Shown piece by piece: positions 62,165-64,000 of a stretch of DNA of 64,000 nucleotides (positions are counted from its first letter, which is position 1; each line of letters opens with the position of its first letter). Under the pieces are notes generated by a model. The model ran no database searches. It worked only from the letters and a program-made list of their open reading frames with translations, and was not told the origin of the DNA. Source of the stretch: Bacteroidota bacterium (GTDB taxonomy: Bacteria; Bacteroidota; Bacteroidia; Chitinophagales; Chitinophagaceae). The stretch is taken from positions 1-64,000 of the forward strand of contig JAFEAB010000106.1 of the NCBI GenBank assembly GCA_018266615.1, in the 5' to 3' direction. Position numbers and translations under genes: made by a program.

Positions 62165-63304
62165 TTATTTTTTTACGAATTTAGATAAAAGCCCGGCAGC
62201 CTTAGCTGCAATATGTCCCCAATAGAAAAATTCAAAAAAAGAAGCCGGGGTATCGATACCAGGCTCGACATTTTGGATGGCCCTCAAATAACTTTCGGCG
62301 GTCTCTTCCTCCGCCACCAGCATTTTTTTACCTGCCACCTCAGCAGGAATTCCAATGGAACCGTTTCGGCTACTCACTGCCGTTAGATTGGCAGCCAGGG
62401 CTTCCACCAGCTTGGTTTTAATTCCACCTCCATCAAATACCGGGTTAAGAAAAATATCGGATCCCAGGAAATATAAGTCAATATCCTCCACAAAACCGGC
62501 ATAAATGACCCGCCGGTCCCGGTAAGCCTTTAATTCCTCCATTTCGGTAGGAAGCCCTTTCCCGCAAATGAGGATGCGGTAATCCCAACCCTGTTTTTCT
62601 AACAACGGGTTCAATTGTTGCAGGATAAAATGTAACGCAGCCAGGTTGGGAGCATAATTTAACGTGCCGTTGAACAGGAATATTTTTTCAGATCCGGTTA
62701 GTCCGTGCAGTTGGCACAACCTGCCCCTCGCCGTTATTTTCAATTCTTTATCTGGCCTATTGGCCATCTCCGAACCGTAGGGCACTACTTCACATCGACT
62801 ACTTTTGATCCGATAATTAGCAACTGCCCAGGCTTTGTCTTCGGCAGTAATAAAAAAACTGAAATCAGCCAAACGGTGCGCCCAGCCTTCATACCCCCGC
62901 ATGATCTTCCACCACCATTTGCCGGTAGTTTTAAACCTTACCGATTCTATATTATGAGAATGGATCACTATTTGGATGCCGGCCCAGTTTTTCAACATCC
63001 AAGCCAGCCAGCCATAATACGGGTGTTCAATAATCAAGGTAAAAATTTGATTCTCCCTTAGGTATTTTCTAATCCTAATAAACAGGAAAGGGTTAATATA
63101 TCTTAATCGGGATGGGCTCAGGATACCATGGAAATAGGGGGCAGCCATATCGTCTGGCACCTGTCCTTTAACGCTCAGTAAGGCCACAGGAGTTTGTTGC
63201 AGCAGATAGCGATAAAAAAAGGCAATTCCTTTCTGCCCTCCCATTTTAGCAGGATAAACCGGGTAGGGGAGCAGGGCGGCAATTTTTGGCGTTGGTCCGT
63301 CCAT
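62165..63304 (-). CDS. Family 4 glycosyltransferase
   Basis: A 379-residue GT-B protein from the ATG at 63304 (MDGPTPKIAALLPYPVYPAKMGGQKG). It has VIHSHNIESVRFK, FLFNGTLNYAPNLAAL, and FLNPVFDGGGIKTKLVEALAA. The start overlaps the YfhO stop in an ATGA junction, which supports 63304 over the longer frame at 63382. Sugar specificity unknown. Confidence 0.88.
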   Translation of the reverse strand: MDGPTPKIAALLPYPVYPAKMGGQKGIAFFYRYLLQQTPVALLSVKGQVPDDMAAPYFHGILSPSRLRYINPFLFIRIRKYLRENQIFTLIIEHPYYGWLAWMLKNWAGIQIVIHSHNIESVRFKTTGKWWWKIMRGYEGWAHRLADFSFFITAEDKAWAVANYRIKSSRCEVVPYGSEMANRPDKELKITARGRLCQLHGLTGSEKIFLFNGTLNYAPNLAALHFILQQLNPLLEKQGWDYRILICGKGLPTEMEELKAYRDRRVIYAGFVEDIDLYFLGSDIFLNPVFDGGGIKTKLVEALAANLTAVSSRNGSIGIPAEVAGKKMLVAEEETAESYLRAIQNVEPGIDTPASFFEFFYWGHIAAKAAGLLSKFVKK

Positions 63305-64000
63305 CAGGCAGTTTCTTCCTTTCTCAATTTTTTGAAATATAGGAACAGGGAACCCGCCGTAAGCAGCACCACCAGCCAGCAAAAGATATTGCTTAGCGTT
63401 CGCCCAATAAAATAAACCGTTGGCTCAAATTTGAATTTGATTTCGTGTTTCCCTGCCGGGATATTCAACCCGCGGAGTACATAATTGGCCTTAAAGATAT
63501 GCGCTGGCTTCCCATCAATATAGGCCTTCCAGTCTTTGTAATATATCTCGCTGAAGATTGCAATGCGATTGCTGTTGCTGTTACTTTGGTAATCTATTTC
63601 ATCGTTATCAAATTTCACCTGGCGGATATTATCGGTACTATCACCGGCAGCATAATTTCCTACATCCGATTTAAAGCTTTCATCTACAATGGCGGTATCG
63701 GCAGGATGGAAGGAATCAAGCGCTTTCATTTCTGCCACCGGTCCGTTTACAAATTTCACTGCCTTTACAAACCATACATTTCCCAGCGCTCCCGGGTTTT
63801 GCAGTGCAATGGTTTTATTTCCCTGGTGTTGGATCACATATTTCACATTCAGCATATCGATCACTCCGGGATTGGGCCTTCCGTTGAGTTGGTACGCCAT
63901 CAGGTCGTCGTAAATGCCCAGTTTTGCCGGATGGTAACCGCCAATTGATTTGTGGTAATAGGAGGTCTTGCTTTCATCTAATCCACCGGTATTGTAAACC
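63304..64000 (-). CDS. YfhO family membrane protein, C-terminal part (cut by window edge)
   Basis: The gene runs off the window end; the last 231 or so codons are seen. The visible frame includes SKTSYYHKSIGGYHPAKLG, FSEIYYKDWKAYIDGKP, LRGLNIPAGKHEIKFKFEP, and a terminal transmembrane helix (IFCWLVVLLTAGSLFLYF). These are the conserved end of YfhO proteins, large glycosyltransferase-like membrane proteins. It would be the upstream gene of the glycan run, coupled by ATGA to the GT4. Confidence 0.85.
   Translation of the reverse strand, partial: VYNTGGLDESKTSYYHKSIGGYHPAKLGIYDDLMAYQLNGRPNPGVIDMLNVKYVIQHQGNKTIALQNPGALGNVWFVKAVKFVNGPVAEMKALDSFHPADTAIVDESFKSDVGNYAAGDSTDNIRQVKFDNDEIDYQSNSNSNRIAIFSEIYYKDWKAYIDGKPAHIFKANYVLRGLNIPAGKHEIKFKFEPTVYFIGRTLSNIFCWLVVLLTAGSLFLYFKKLRKEETA

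Overview
The window looks like a chromosome segment of a Bacteroidota bacterium, probably close to Chitinophagaceae or a related order. This rests on gene content: a subtype iii (Bacteroidota-specific) type VI secretion system with TssN, TssO and TssP, a large secreted protein ending in a gliding-motility/type IX secretion type B sorting domain, YtxJ and YfhO proteins, and lipoproteins with a Bacteroidota-style lysine-rich stretch after the lipobox cysteine. Clear Shine-Dalgarno sequences are rare, and one promoter with the Bacteroidota -7 motif TAnnTTTG is visible. I ran no searches, so family names come from reading the translations.

Layout. 1-7.7 kb is housekeeping: dxr, rseP, a MacB-type permease, tsaD (apparently with an ATT start), trmN6, a lysine/alanine dehydrogenase-like enzyme, hscB and a tRNA-Leu(CAA). 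7.8-30.1 kb is a type VI secretion locus in four transcription blocks: (a) minus, tssN-tssK-tssO-tssP, a TPR protein with TraN-like ends, then a lytic transglycosylase (envelope complex); (b) minus, clpV(tssH)-tssB-tssC (sheath and recycling ATPase); (c) plus, tssE-tssF-tssG (baseplate); (d) minus, hcp-vgrG-beta-helix protein-DUF2169-PAAR-like-DUF3592-DUF2169 (tube, spike and loading adaptors). No recognisable toxin or immunity gene is linked.

30.5-32.1 kb holds two paralogous small lipoproteins and a small winged-helix protein. 32.3-39.3 kb is housekeeping again: an acyl-CoA carboxylase beta subunit, rnhA, yraN, a YkgJ-type cysteine-cluster protein, xerD, a dolichol-phosphate-mannose-synthase-like glycosyltransferase, a DnaQ-family exonuclease, a 38-residue lipoprotein and ytxJ. 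39.3-43.9 kb is a small galactan or galactose locus (GH53 galactanase, galM, TonB-dependent receptor). It is followed by ssrA (tmRNA), a membrane-anchored MutS-like ATPase and prfC.

The most unusual segment is 47.87-48.96 kb, between the convergent prfC and purB genes. A GxxExxY-motif PD-(D/E)XK nuclease-like gene sits between two tandem arrays. Both arrays share one 16-bp core but lie in opposite orientation and have different periods: 28 bp x 13 on the left and 22 bp x 8 on the right. I consider this the best candidate for an incompletely described element.

50.3-64 kb carries a Wzx-like flippase, mqnA, the 1397-residue type IX-secreted LamG/Ig-like protein, and a glycan locus of glycosyltransferases, methyltransferases and a sugar-nucleotide epimerase-like protein with tight or overlapping gene junctions. 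It ends in a YfhO family protein cut by the window edge.
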